Counted from the first letter of the stretch, positions 48,822-57,233 are shown. The stretch is 64,000 nucleotides of DNA from Gemmatimonadota bacterium (GCA_016713435.1 JADJPD010000003.1:124001-188000), one strand, 5' to 3'. A program made the numbers and translations. The notes: generated by a model not told the origin, from the letters alone.

Positions 48822-50630
48822 CTAGCGCGAGCCCGAGGAATCCGGCGCCGCGGCACCATCGGCCGTGCCCGGCCGCCCCACCTGGCGCTGGAGCTCCTGC
48901 GCCCGCTCCAGGTGCTTCTGCAGCACCGGCTCGGCCTTCTCGAGGATGGGCTCGATCAGGGCCTGCCCGCGGGAGGAACTCCGCGCCTGGCGCAGCAGGT
49001 TGAGCAGCGCCTGGTGCATCTGCACCTCGTGATCGATGTACGCCTGGTCGAACTGGCGGCCCCGCGGCGTGGCTTCGAGCGTCCGCGTGCCGTTGTCCGC
49101 CATCTGCTTCACGGGGTCGGTCGGGGGCGCCTCCGGGTTCACCTGCACCCGCTGCAGGTGGGCCCGGGCATCCTTCCGGAGCGCGCCGTGCTCCGTCTCC
49201 ATCATCCTGGCATAGCGCTTCACCTCGTCGTCGGTGGCCTTGGAGTAGGCCAGCGCGCCGGCGGTGCTGTCCGCCACGTTGGCCTCGTCGAGCAGGTAGG
49301 CGAGGTTGGCGTTGGTGAGCGTCATCGGGTCGAGGCCGCCGAGCGAGGAATCCGGCCCGAGCGCGCCCAGGCCGTTCCGCGCCGTGTCCTGCGAGGCGGC
49401 GCGACGCGTGGTGTCCTGCGACCAGCCGCTGCCGGCACTGGTGTCCTGCCCGCTGGCCGCGGTGCTGCCCCAGCTGTTGGCCGAGGTGCTGCTGCGCGCG
49501 GTGTCCGCCCAGCTGCTGCTGGTGCTGCTCCGCGACGTGTCGCTCCAGCGGCTGGCCTGGCCGCTCGAGGGCTGGTAGCCCTGCGAGGACTGCTGCGACG
49601 AGTCGCGGGACTGCCCGGACTGGTTCCCCCACGCCGTGCTGTCCGAGCCGCGCCAGCCGCTCCGGGTGGTGTCGGTCATGCCGGACTGGCCCTGGCAGCT
49701 GCACTCACTCGCCCGGATCCAGCCCAGCTTGCGGAGCGAGTCCGCCGTGAGCCCGGCGACTCCGCCGGCCCCCATCCCGCCGAGCGTGTCCTGGGCCGCC
49801 ATCGCGTTCTGGTTGCCCACACCACCGGACACCGGGACCGAGTCCGCCTGCGACGCACGGGTGGTGTCGATGGTGGTCTGGTTGGTCAGGCTGGAGCGCT
49901 GCGCCATCGAGGAGTCCTGCCCCGGCCGGTTCCACGCGGTGCTGTCCGCCGCCGCGCTCTGCTGGCCGTAGCCGGTCGAGTCCTGCTGCATGGCGCGCTG
50001 GCCCGCGCCCGTGGTGTCAGCCTGGTTCTGCTGGCCCCAGGTGGTGGCCTGGCCCCCCTGCGTGGTGTCCTGCGGCGCAAAGGCGGCGGTGTCCCCCTGG
50101 TTGCGCGAGTTCCAGCCGGTGGTGTCGGTGAGCTTGCCGTCGGCCCGCTGGCTCAGGCCGCTGGTGTCGCCCTGGCTCCAGCGGTTTGCGGTGTCCTGCG
50201 CCCGCGCGCTCCAGCTCGACGCCGTGCTGTCCGCCTGCTGCCCCCAGGCCGTGGTGGTGCTGTCGGCCTGCTGGCCCCAGGACTGGGCGCTGTCGCGCGT
50301 GGAGCGGCGGGCGCGGTCCACCGGCTGCGACCAGGCCGGGCTCGCCGGGTCGGACGTGCGGCGCGGCCGGGTGGGGGTCGTGCCGGTGGTGGTGGCGGCG
50401 GTGTCCCGGGTCCCGCTGCTCACGGCGCCGGTAGTGGTGTCGGTGCCGCTGCCGGTGTACGCGCTGGTGTCGCGGCCGCCGGCGCCGAAGGTGTCGGCCG
50501 GGGCGCCCGGCCGCGTGGCGTCGGCCGTCTCCTCGGCCGCGCGATCGTTCTTGTTGCCACCGCAGGCCACGAGCAGCAGGCTGAGCCACGCCGCGCCGAT
50601 GGCCGGGTTTCGTGTGAAGGATCCCCGCAT
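48822..50630 (-). CDS. DUF4142 lipoprotein with long Trp-punctuated low-complexity arm
   Basis: 602 residues. Lipobox signal (AAWLSLLLVAC). Residues about 25-435 are low complexity, rich in Ser, Thr, Gln, Asp and Gly with Trp at intervals; the motif W-G-Q-Q-A-D-S-T recurs. One CSC (ASECSCQGQ) lies in the middle. The last about 160 residues are a DUF4142 ferritin-like four-helix domain (DPMTLTNANLAYLLDEANVADS, YARMMETEHGALRKD, DQAYIDHEVQMHQALLNLL, with His/Glu pairs). DUF4142 proteins are predicted periplasmic or outer membrane. ATG 50630 follows GGAGG. Presumably surface-exposed; function unknown. Confidence 0.85.
   Translation of the reverse strand: MRGSFTRNPAIGAAWLSLLLVACGGNKNDRAAEETADATRPGAPADTFGAGGRDTSAYTGSGTDTTTGAVSSGTRDTAATTTGTTPTRPRRTSDPASPAWSQPVDRARRSTRDSAQSWGQQADSTTTAWGQQADSTASSWSARAQDTANRWSQGDTSGLSQRADGKLTDTTGWNSRNQGDTAAFAPQDTTQGGQATTWGQQNQADTTGAGQRAMQQDSTGYGQQSAAADSTAWNRPGQDSSMAQRSSLTNQTTIDTTRASQADSVPVSGGVGNQNAMAAQDTLGGMGAGGVAGLTADSLRKLGWIRASECSCQGQSGMTDTTRSGWRGSDSTAWGNQSGQSRDSSQQSSQGYQPSSGQASRWSDTSRSSTSSSWADTARSSTSANSWGSTAASGQDTSAGSGWSQDTTRRAASQDTARNGLGALGPDSSLGGLDPMTLTNANLAYLLDEANVADSTAGALAYSKATDDEVKRYARMMETEHGALRKDARAHLQRVQVNPEAPPTDPVKQMADNGTRTLEATPRGRQFDQAYIDHEVQMHQALLNLLRQARSSSRGQALIEPILEKAEPVLQKHLERAQELQRQVGRPGTADGAAAPDSSGSR
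49390..50540 (-). repeat. Degenerate S/T/Q/D/W repeat region inside the DUF4142 gene
   Basis: Encodes the low-complexity arm. Short units such as WGQQADS, DTTxxxW and SSxWADTARS recur imperfectly, with related nucleotide repeats (GTGTC and CAGCTG-type words) along about 1.1 kb. Codon use remains like the rest of the gene. Confidence 0.7.
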
Positions 50631-51117
50631 AGCGCCTCCGTGCGCTGAGTGGTGTGGTGGTGCAGGTAGCCCGGAGACGCCGCGCCCTATACGGAAGGCA
50701 CGACGGCCGTGGCGGCCAGCCCCGCGACGGCCCGCATTGGTGAGGCGGCTCACGTGGCGGATCCCGGCTGCTCCCCGCGGCGGAGCCGCCAGCCCCCCGC
50801 GCGGGGGACGTCGCCACCCCCGCCGCACGCCCCCCCGACGCCCCTGGGGATGCCGCGCACCAATGCCCGTCAGCTCCACGCCCCGGCGGGCTCCCCCCGC
50901 CGGCTCCACGGGCGCGGGCGACCCCTGTCCAATCTTCGATGAGGTCTTCATGAAGCTTCGCACAGCTTGGGTGGCCTCGGTCGCGTAACTCGCGGCATGG
51001 CCACAACCTGAAGACTTTCCTGTATTGACGGGGTGCCAAGGGTTGGCAAGGTTGGGTCGCTAGGTGTGTGCGGCGCGTGCCCCCGCGTGCCTGACTCAGC
51101 CTGGCCCTCCGGCCCCC
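50631..51117 (+). other. 487-bp intergenic region between divergent genes
   Basis: No gene that I can support. The left part (to about 50940) is extremely GC-rich with short palindromes, for example CCCCCGCGCGGGGG. The right part (50940-51060) is less GC-rich and holds TTGACG (51025-51030) with AAGGTT 17 bp on, and a GCCAA/TTGGC inverted repeat (51035-51047); a promoter for the kinase at 51118 is likely here. Confidence 0.6.
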
Positions 51118-52635
51118 ATGACTGCGCGACCGAACTCGCCCGACCCGTCCCTTCGCCTGCCCCTGGCCCCCCGCGCCGAGCGCTTCGCGGATCAGGGGGC
51201 CCTGCTCGCGGCCGTGGTCGCCAGCTCCGCCGAGGCCATCTACACCGTCACCCACGACGGCCGCATCACCTCCTGGAATCCCGGCGCCACCCGCCTCTAC
51301 GGCTACGAGGAAGTCCAGCTCCTCGGCCAGTCCATCGCCGTGCTGGCCGAGCCCGCCGAGGCGGAACGCTGGCTCGCCACGCTGGCCACCCTCCGCACGC
51401 CCCAGCCCGCCGCCCACCTCGAGGCGGTCCACCGCACCCGCGAGGGCCACGCCATTGACGTCTGGCTCACCCTCTCCCCGGTGCAGGCGGCGGACGGAGC
51501 GCCGGCAGTGGTGGCCGTCATCGCGCGCGACATCACCGCCCGGCGCCTGGAGGAGGAGCAGTTCCGCCTCGCGCTCGAGGCCAATCCCCTCGGCCTGCTG
51601 CTGGTGGATGCCGCGGGACGGATCCGCATGATGAACGGCACCGCCGAGCGGCTGTTCGGCTACCCGCGGGAGGAACTGCTGGACGAGCCGATCGACCGCC
51701 TGCTGCCGGCGGCCATGCGCGAGGCCCACGCGGCCGCCCGGAGCCGGTACCGGGAGGTCCCGACGCCCCGGGTCATGCACGAGCGTGCGGGCCTCGTGGC
51801 GCTGGACCGCAGTGGCCGCGAGTTCCCGGTGGAGGTGGCGCTCACTCCGCTCATCACCCGCCGGGGCCCCATGGTGCTGGCCACGGTCCGCGACGTGACC
51901 GAGCTGCGCGCCGCCGAGGCCCGCGAGGCCGCCACCCGGCGGGAGCTGCAGCGCTCCAACCAGGAGCTCACCACCTTCGCGTACGTGGCCTCCCACGACC
52001 TGCAGGAACCGCTCCGCATGGTGGCCAGCTACAGCCGGCTCCTGATCGAACGCTACGGCGGGCGGCTCGATGAGCGGGGCGAGAAGTACCTCGGCTACGT
52101 CCGCGACGGGGCCGAGCGGATGCAGCAGCTGGTGAGCAGCCTGCTGGCGCTCTCCCGGGTGGACACCCGGGCGCGGCCGTTCCGCGCGGTGGATGCCGGG
52201 CTGGTCCTGAGCCGGGTCCGCAACGACCTCATGGCGCGGGTGCTGGCCACCGGCGCCACCGTCCACTGGGCCCGGCTGCCGGTGGTGCTCGCCGACGAGG
52301 TGCAGCTCGGCCAGGTGTTCCTCAACCTGCTCGGCAACGCGCTCAAGTTCGTGGCCGAGCGCACGCCGGTCATCGAGGTCACGGCGGTGCCGGATCCCGT
52401 CGGCTGGCGCTTCCGGGTGACCGACAACGGCATCGGCATGGAGCCGGAGTTCGCGGCGGACGCCTTCCAGCTCTTCCGGCGGCTCCATGCGCGCGACAGC
52501 TTCGAAGGCAGCGGCATCGGCCTCGCGCTGGTGAAGCGGATCGTGGAGCGGCACGGCGGGACCATCGGGGTGGACAGCCGGCTGGGCGAGGGCAGCTCCT
52601 TCTGGTTCACCCTGCCGGGGGTGGCCGCCTCGTGA
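51118..52635 (+). CDS. PAS-PAS sensor histidine kinase (phytochrome-like HisKA)
   Basis: 505 residues, no membrane helix. PAS1 about 25-145 (AIYTVTHDGRITSWNPGATRLYGYEEVQLLG), PAS2 about 155-270 (LGLLLVDAAGRIRMMNGTAERLFGYPREELL), HisKA with H293 in YVASHDLQEPLRMVASYSRLL, a Cph1-type H-box, and HATPase_c (VFLNLLGNALKF, DNGIGM, GSGIGLALVKRIVERHGG). Its stop overlaps by 4 nt the GTG of the next gene, a double-receiver GGDEF-EAL protein, which is therefore its likely phosphorylation target. Confidence 0.93.
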   Translation: MTARPNSPDPSLRLPLAPRAERFADQGALLAAVVASSAEAIYTVTHDGRITSWNPGATRLYGYEEVQLLGQSIAVLAEPAEAERWLATLATLRTPQPAAHLEAVHRTREGHAIDVWLTLSPVQAADGAPAVVAVIARDITARRLEEEQFRLALEANPLGLLLVDAAGRIRMMNGTAERLFGYPREELLDEPIDRLLPAAMREAHAAARSRYREVPTPRVMHERAGLVALDRSGREFPVEVALTPLITRRGPMVLATVRDVTELRAAEAREAATRRELQRSNQELTTFAYVASHDLQEPLRMVASYSRLLIERYGGRLDERGEKYLGYVRDGAERMQQLVSSLLALSRVDTRARPFRAVDAGLVLSRVRNDLMARVLATGATVHWARLPVVLADEVQLGQVFLNLLGNALKFVAERTPVIEVTAVPDPVGWRFRVTDNGIGMEPEFAADAFQLFRRLHARDSFEGSGIGLALVKRIVERHGGTIGVDSRLGEGSSFWFTLPGVAAS

Positions 52636-54719
52636 CCGGGCTGCCCCAGCGGCGCCTGCTCATCGTGGACGACGACGCGGCGACGGCCCGCGCCCTCGCG
52701 CTGACGGTCCGGCTCCTCGGCTACGATGCGGACCTGGCCGGGGGCGGGCCGGAGGCCATCCGGCTGGCCCGCACCCGCTTCTACCCCATCATCGTCACCG
52801 ACCTCCGCATGCCGGGGATGGACGGGCTCAGCCTGATCGAGCGGCTGCGGCCCCTCTGCCCGGCCACCGCCTTCGTGATCCTGACGGGCTATGCGGAGCT
52901 GGACCTGCGCCGGAGCCTGGGCGGCGACGCGGCCATCGCCTCCGTGGTGCGGAAGCCCTGGATCGAGGCCGAGCTCGAGACCACCCTCACCCAGGCCTTT
53001 GCGCTGCACCAGCGCCGGGCGCGGCGACTGCAGGAGGGGCCGGCGCCGTCGGCCCCCGCCGTCCGCCTGCTGCTGGTCGAGGACAACCCGGCCGACGCCG
53101 ACCTCGTCATCGACGACCTCGCCGAGGAGTACGCACCGGCGCAGGTGGCCCACCTGCGCCGGCTGGAGCCGGCGATTGCCTGGCTGCACGACATGCGCGG
53201 GGTGGAGGCGGTGGTCACCGACCTCTCGCTCCCGGACGCCCGCGGCTTCGATGCCGTCACCCGGCTGCACGCCGCCTCGCCCGGCACGCCGATCGTGGTG
53301 CTGAGCGGCCTCGCCGACGAGGACTTCGGGCAGCTGGTCATCCAGCTCGGCGCCCAGGACTTCCTGGTGAAGGGCCACACCACCCGCGACGACCTGCTCC
53401 GCGCCCTGCGCCACGCGCGCGAGCGCAAGCGCGGCGAGCAGCGGCTCCTGGCGCTGGCCCAGCACGACCCGCTCACCGGCCTGGCCAACCGTGCGGCCTT
53501 CCTGGACCGCCTCACGGTGGCCTGCACCCGCGCCCGCCGGGGCAGCCGCCCGTTCGGCGTCATGTTCATCGACCTGGACCACTTCAAGGAAGTGAACGAC
53601 CGGCGCGGCCACGAGACGGGGGACGCACTGCTGCAGGAGGTGGGGCGGCGCCTCGAGATGACGCTCCGCGAGTACGACACCGCGGCGCGCCTGGGCGGCG
53701 ACGAGTTCGGGGTGCTGGTGGAGGAGGTGGAGGGCGAGGGCCAGCTGCTCGACCTGGGACGGCGGGTGCTCGACGCCTTTGCCATCCCCTGCCATCACTG
53801 CGGCGAGGACACGCCCATCTCGGCGAGCATCGGGCTCGCCCTTTTCCCGGCGGCGGGGCAGACGCCCGCCGCCCTGCTGCGGGCCGCCGACGAGGCGATG
53901 TACCACGCCAAGCAGGCGGGGCGGAACCGGATCCACGCCGCCACCGAAGGCCGGACCCCGGGCCAGGCGGCGGCGCGGCTGGCCGTCCAGAGCGCCGTGA
54001 CCGACGGCGACTTCGAGCTGCACTTCCAGCCCCAGGTTGCCCTGCCCTCCGGCGACGTGGTGGGCGTCGAGGCCCTGCTCCGCTGGCGCCGGGGCGACGA
54101 GCTGCTGGCGCCCGGCCAGTTCCTGGCCGACCTCGAGGCCAGCGACGACCTGGCCGAGGTGGGCCGCTGGGTGCTGGCCGAGGCGTGCGCGCGCCTCGCC
54201 GCCTGGCGGCGGGCGGGAAGCCCGGCCCTCCGGCTCTCCCTCAACCTCTCCGCCCGCGAGCTGCACACCCCCGAGCTGCTGAGCGCCGTGCGCCAGCAGC
54301 TGGCCCAGCACGCCCTGCCACCCGAGGCGCTGGCCGTGGAGCTGTCGGAGCGGACCCTGATTGCCCCCGCGCCCGAGGCGCACCACCAGCTGCTGGCGCT
54401 CCGGGCCCTCGGCGTGCGGCTCATGGTGGACGGCTTCGGCAGCGGTCACTCCTCGCCGGCCGACCTGGTGCGCTACGGCGTGGCCGCGCTGAAGATTGCC
54501 CGCCCCCTGACGGCGCGGCTCCCCACCGACCCCGACGCGGCCCGCGTGGTGCGCGGCATGGTGGGCCTGGGCCGCTCGCTCGAGGTGGATGTGCTGGCCG
54601 ATGGCGTGGAGACCGTGGCCCAGCACGACTTCGTGCGGGATGCCGGCTGCACTTTGGCGCAGGGCTACCTCTTCGGCGGCCCGCGCGCCGAATGGGCCCC
54701 CGACGCCACCCAGCCCTAG
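52632..54719 (+). CDS. Double-receiver GGDEF-EAL c-di-GMP protein with degenerate EAL
   Basis: 695 residues. REC1 (1-125; acceptor Asp in IVTDLRMPGMDG, Lys in VVRKPW) and REC2 (about 140-260; VTDLSLPDARG, FLVKGHT) are both intact. GGDEF spans about 270-430 with motif GGDEF at 355-359, so cyclase activity is likely. EAL (about 440-690) keeps E480-A-L but has D600-G601 for the DD pair, KIA (A623) for KID, and AD657GVET for AEGVET, so phosphodiesterase activity is probably weak or lost. GTG start overlaps the kinase stop (GTGA). Converts kinase input to c-di-GMP output. Stop shares CTAG with the convergent MoaD gene. Confidence 0.93.
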   Translation: MTGLPQRRLLIVDDDAATARALALTVRLLGYDADLAGGGPEAIRLARTRFYPIIVTDLRMPGMDGLSLIERLRPLCPATAFVILTGYAELDLRRSLGGDAAIASVVRKPWIEAELETTLTQAFALHQRRARRLQEGPAPSAPAVRLLLVEDNPADADLVIDDLAEEYAPAQVAHLRRLEPAIAWLHDMRGVEAVVTDLSLPDARGFDAVTRLHAASPGTPIVVLSGLADEDFGQLVIQLGAQDFLVKGHTTRDDLLRALRHARERKRGEQRLLALAQHDPLTGLANRAAFLDRLTVACTRARRGSRPFGVMFIDLDHFKEVNDRRGHETGDALLQEVGRRLEMTLREYDTAARLGGDEFGVLVEEVEGEGQLLDLGRRVLDAFAIPCHHCGEDTPISASIGLALFPAAGQTPAALLRAADEAMYHAKQAGRNRIHAATEGRTPGQAAARLAVQSAVTDGDFELHFQPQVALPSGDVVGVEALLRWRRGDELLAPGQFLADLEASDDLAEVGRWVLAEACARLAAWRRAGSPALRLSLNLSARELHTPELLSAVRQQLAQHALPPEALAVELSERTLIAPAPEAHHQLLALRALGVRLMVDGFGSGHSSPADLVRYGVAALKIARPLTARLPTDPDAARVVRGMVGLGRSLEVDVLADGVETVAQHDFVRDAGCTLAQGYLFGGPRAEWAPDATQP

Positions 54720-55012
54720 CCCCCCGCCAGCGCCCCGATCACCAGCAGCGGCTCGCGTCCCGCCTGCACCTCCGCCGGCAGCAGGTGCGTTGCCGGCTCG
54801 TGGGACAGGTCCTGCCCGCACGCGAAGTACCGCACGAAGGGGCGGCGCTTGAGCGTGCCGTGGTCGCGGATGGCGCCCCGGAGCACCGGGTAGGCGGCTT
54901 CCAGCGCCTCGAGCGCGGCGCCCAGCGTGGCGTCCCCCTCGAGCGCGAGTGTCACCTCCGGCCCGGTCCGGGCCAGGGTGCGGAGATGCTCCGGCAGCCC
55001 CACGCGGATCAT
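54716..55012 (-). CDS. MoaD/ThiS family ubiquitin-like protein
   Basis: 98 residues with a beta-grasp pattern (MIRVGLPEHLRTLAR, VTLALEGDATLGAALEALEAAYPVLRGAI) ending LLVIGALAGG; the C-terminal Gly-Gly is the activation site in sulfur carriers. LSHEPATHLLPAE corresponds to the turn before the last strand. No ThiF/MoeB-like E1 enzyme or MoaE is near. It overlaps the BNR gene by 4 nt, so the partner is probably that propeller protein rather than molybdopterin or thiamine synthesis. Confidence 0.85.
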   Translation of the reverse strand: MIRVGLPEHLRTLARTGPEVTLALEGDATLGAALEALEAAYPVLRGAIRDHGTLKRRPFVRYFACGQDLSHEPATHLLPAEVQAGREPLLVIGALAGG

Positions 55013-56124
55013 GCGAGCGTCTGCACCTCCACCGACAGGACCGCCGGCAGGTCGCGCACGATGGCCTGCCACTTCGTGCCACCGTCCCGCGAGCAGTACA
55101 CCTGGCCCCCCGTGGTGCCGAAGTAGATTCCCGCCTCGTCCAGCCGGTCGGTGCTCATGGCGCCGCGCAGGATGTTCACGTAGCAGTCCCGCTGCGGCAG
55201 CCCCTCGGTGCACGCCTCCCACTCCTCGCCGCCCTGGCGGCTCCGGTACACCCGCAGCTTGCCCTCGGGCGGGTAGTGCTCGGAGTCGCTCTTGATGGGC
55301 ACCACGTACACCGTCTCCGGCTCGTGCGGGTGCACGGCGATGGGGAAGCCGAAGTCGGTCGGGAGGTTGCCGCTCACCTCGCGCCAGGAGGCGCCGGCGT
55401 CGTCGCTCCGGAGCACGTCCCAGTGCTTCTGCATGAACAGCGTGTCGGGCCGCGACGCGTGCATGGCCAGCCGGTGCACGCAGTGGCCCACCTCGGCGTC
55501 GGGGTCGGGCAGCTGGTAGGGGGAGTGGAGGCCCTTGTTGATGGGCGTCCAGTGCATTCCGCCATCCTCGGTGCGGAAGGCGCCCGCGGCCGAGATGGCA
55601 ATGAACATCCGCTGGGGGTTGGCGGGATCCTGCACGATGGTGTGCAGCCCCATCCCCCCGGCCCCCGGCTGCCAGAGATGGCCCTTGACCGCGCGCAGTC
55701 CCGGCAGCTCCTGCCAGCTCTGCCCCGCGTCGGTGCTCCGGAAGAACGCCGCATCCTCCGCGCCGGCGTACACGGTATCGGCATCGTGGAGCGACGGCTC
55801 GAAGTGCCAGATCCGCTTGAACTCCCACGGGTGCTGGGTGCCGTCGTACCACTGATGCGTGCCCGGGGTGCCGTCGTACTTGAATTCATGGCCCACCGGC
55901 GTCCACGTCTTCCCGCCGTCGTCGCTCCGCTGCACCTGCTGGCCGAACCAGCCGCTGGTCTGGGAGGCGTAGATGCGGTCCGGGTTCACCACCGAGCCCT
56001 TGAGGTGATACATCTCCCAGCCGCCGAAATGCGGCCCCGCCACGTCCCACTTGCTGCGTCCCGCGTCGGCGGTGAGGACAAAGGCCCCCTTCCGCGTGCC
56101 GACCAGCACCCGCACTCCCGTCAT
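55009..56124 (-). CDS. BNR/sialidase-like beta-propeller protein
   Basis: 371 residues made of BNR Asp-box repeats (SDDGGKTWTPV, STDAGQSWQEL, TEDGGMHWTPI, SDDAGASWREV, SRDGGTKWQAI; each S/T-x-D-x-G-x-T-W type), predicting a beta-propeller like exo-sialidases or photosystem factor Ycf48. It starts MTGVRVLVGTRKGAFVL, typical of the VPS10/WD40-YVTN-BNR group. No signal peptide, so probably cytoplasmic. No catalytic Arg triad visible, so sialidase activity is unlikely. Overlaps both neighbours by 4 nt. Confidence 0.87.
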   Translation of the reverse strand: MTGVRVLVGTRKGAFVLTADAGRSKWDVAGPHFGGWEMYHLKGSVVNPDRIYASQTSGWFGQQVQRSDDGGKTWTPVGHEFKYDGTPGTHQWYDGTQHPWEFKRIWHFEPSLHDADTVYAGAEDAAFFRSTDAGQSWQELPGLRAVKGHLWQPGAGGMGLHTIVQDPANPQRMFIAISAAGAFRTEDGGMHWTPINKGLHSPYQLPDPDAEVGHCVHRLAMHASRPDTLFMQKHWDVLRSDDAGASWREVSGNLPTDFGFPIAVHPHEPETVYVVPIKSDSEHYPPEGKLRVYRSRQGGEEWEACTEGLPQRDCYVNILRGAMSTDRLDEAGIYFGTTGGQVYCSRDGGTKWQAIVRDLPAVLSVEVQTLA

Positions 56125-56651
56125 GCCGTGCTCCTTTCGTCCAGGACGCGATCCAGCTTCTCGAAGCTCTGCGACCAGCCGTCGTACGCGCCGACCTTCA
56201 CGTGGATGTCCCGCTCGGTGGCGTCGCCGAAGCGGTTCACCACGGTCACGCGGGTGCGCGCCCCCAGGTCCTCGACGGTGACCTCCCAGGTGAGCGGCCG
56301 CGCCAGCCCGCCGGCGCCACGCTCCTGGGCCAGCGCCGCGTGGAACGCAGCCGGGTGCTCGTCCAGCAGCACCGACATCACCAGCCGCTCCGGCGGCCGC
56401 ACCTCGAGCACCTGCCCGGTGATCGGGTAGTCGACCCCGTCGGGTCCACGCATCACGATGCGGTACGAGCCGCCCGGGCGCAATTCCACGTTGCAGGCTG
56501 GACAGCTGAAGCCGTGCGGGCCGAACCACGCCCCCAGCATCGCCGGCTCGGTCCACGCACGCCACACCAGGGCACGTGGTGCGTCGAACTCGCGCACCAG
56601 CCGGAATGCCGTGCCGTCGAGCTCGAGCCCCACCTTCCGCGGGCCGCTCAT
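56121..56651 (-). CDS. SRPBCC/AHSA1 family protein
   Basis: 176 residues of the START-like AHA1/CalC fold. FRLVREFDAPRALVWRAWTEPAMLGAWFGPHGF at the N-terminus and the C-terminal helix GWSQSFEKLDRVLDE are diagnostic; FSCPACNVELRPGGSY includes a CPAC. Binds hydrophobic small molecules in many relatives. Usually linked to ArsR regulators, as here. ATG at 56651 overlaps the stop of a small ORF (ATGA), and the stop overlaps the BNR start (ATGA). Confidence 0.9.
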   Translation of the reverse strand: MSGPRKVGLELDGTAFRLVREFDAPRALVWRAWTEPAMLGAWFGPHGFSCPACNVELRPGGSYRIVMRGPDGVDYPITGQVLEVRPPERLVMSVLLDEHPAAFHAALAQERGAGGLARPLTWEVTVEDLGARTRVTVVNRFGDATERDIHVKVGAYDGWSQSFEKLDRVLDERSTA

Positions 56652-56791
56652 CGCACGGCCCCCGCGTGCACCAGGGGCGCGGGGAGGCGCGCGAGCCGGC
56701 GGCGGTGCGCCGCCACCTCGGGGCGGGCCACTGCGAAGACCAGCGCGCGGCCGGCGACGGCGTCGCGCGGCGGCGGAACAGATGCGGACAC
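56648..56791 (-). CDS. Possible 47-residue small protein coupled to the SRPBCC gene
   Basis: Fills the 185-nt gap between ArsR and SRPBCC. GTG start at 56791 with GGAGG 5 nt upstream; the TGA forms an ATGA overlap with the next start. Sequence begins SASVPPPRDAVAGRALVFAVARP and ends Arg/Ala-rich, basic with one short hydrophobic strand. No homology recognised. It could be a real small protein or just a translated leader that couples SRPBCC to ArsR. Confidence 0.45.
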   Translation of the reverse strand: MSASVPPPRDAVAGRALVFAVARPEVAAHRRRLARLPAPLVHAGAVR

Positions 56792-56836
56792 GGGTGCCTC
56801 CGTCGGATGCCCGCGCAGCGTGCGCGGGGTTGGCGA

Positions 56837-57196
56837 TCACCTGCGCTTGTGGTGCGTCTCCTTCTCCTCGGCCTGCACCTGCTTGAGGTACGCCTCCAGC
56901 CGGTCGAGGCCCTGCTCCCAGAACTTCCGGTAGTGCCCCACCCAATCCGACACGTCGCGCAGCGGCGCGGGCCGCAGCCGGCAGGGCCGCCACTGCGCCT
57001 CACGCCCGCGCTCGATGAGCCCCGCCCGCTCCAGCACCTTGAGGTGCTTGGAGACCGCCGGGAGCGACATGCGGAACGGCTCGGCCAGCTCCCCCACCGT
57101 GGCCTCCCCGCGGCCGAGCCGCGTGAGGATGGCGCGCCGGGTGGGATCGGCGAGGGCCTGGAAGGTGAGGCTGAGGGTGTCGGCGGCGAGCTTCAT
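56837..57196 (-). CDS. ArsR family transcriptional regulator (SRPBCC-associated)
   Basis: 119 residues with winged HTH (LTFQALADPTRRAILTRLGRGEATVGELAEPFRMSLPAVSKHLKVLERAGLIERGREAQWRP). No metal-binding CxC motif is visible, so it belongs to the non-metal SdpR/ArsR-AHSA1 group. The C-terminus is DWVGHYRKFWEQGLDRLEAYL, typical of those. First gene of the operon. Operator TAACCA/TGGTTA lies in its promoter; autoregulation is likely. Confidence 0.92.
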   Translation of the reverse strand: MKLAADTLSLTFQALADPTRRAILTRLGRGEATVGELAEPFRMSLPAVSKHLKVLERAGLIERGREAQWRPCRLRPAPLRDVSDWVGHYRKFWEQGLDRLEAYLKQVQAEEKETHHKRR

Positions 57197-57204
57197 GGTG
57201 TCGA

Positions 57205-57233
57205 GTCGTATGTAACCACTTGGTTAAATACAA
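57205..57233 (-). promoter_or_regulatory. Promoter and ArsR operator
   Basis: Minus-strand TTGTAT (57228-57233), 17 bp, TACGAC (57205-57210), then 8 nt to the ATG. The palindrome TAACCA-CT-TGGTTA (57213-57226) fills the spacer, so binding would block RNA polymerase. Confidence 0.75.

Noticed and set aside
49390..50540. CRISPR-like repeats
   Set aside because: The repeated words lie in a coding frame, vary in length and sequence, and have no constant repeat/spacer spacing.
50017..52554. 845-codon minus-strand frame spanning the 50.6-51.1 kb gap
   Set aside because: Antisense to the 51118 kinase and out of frame with the DUF4142 gene; no signal or domain.
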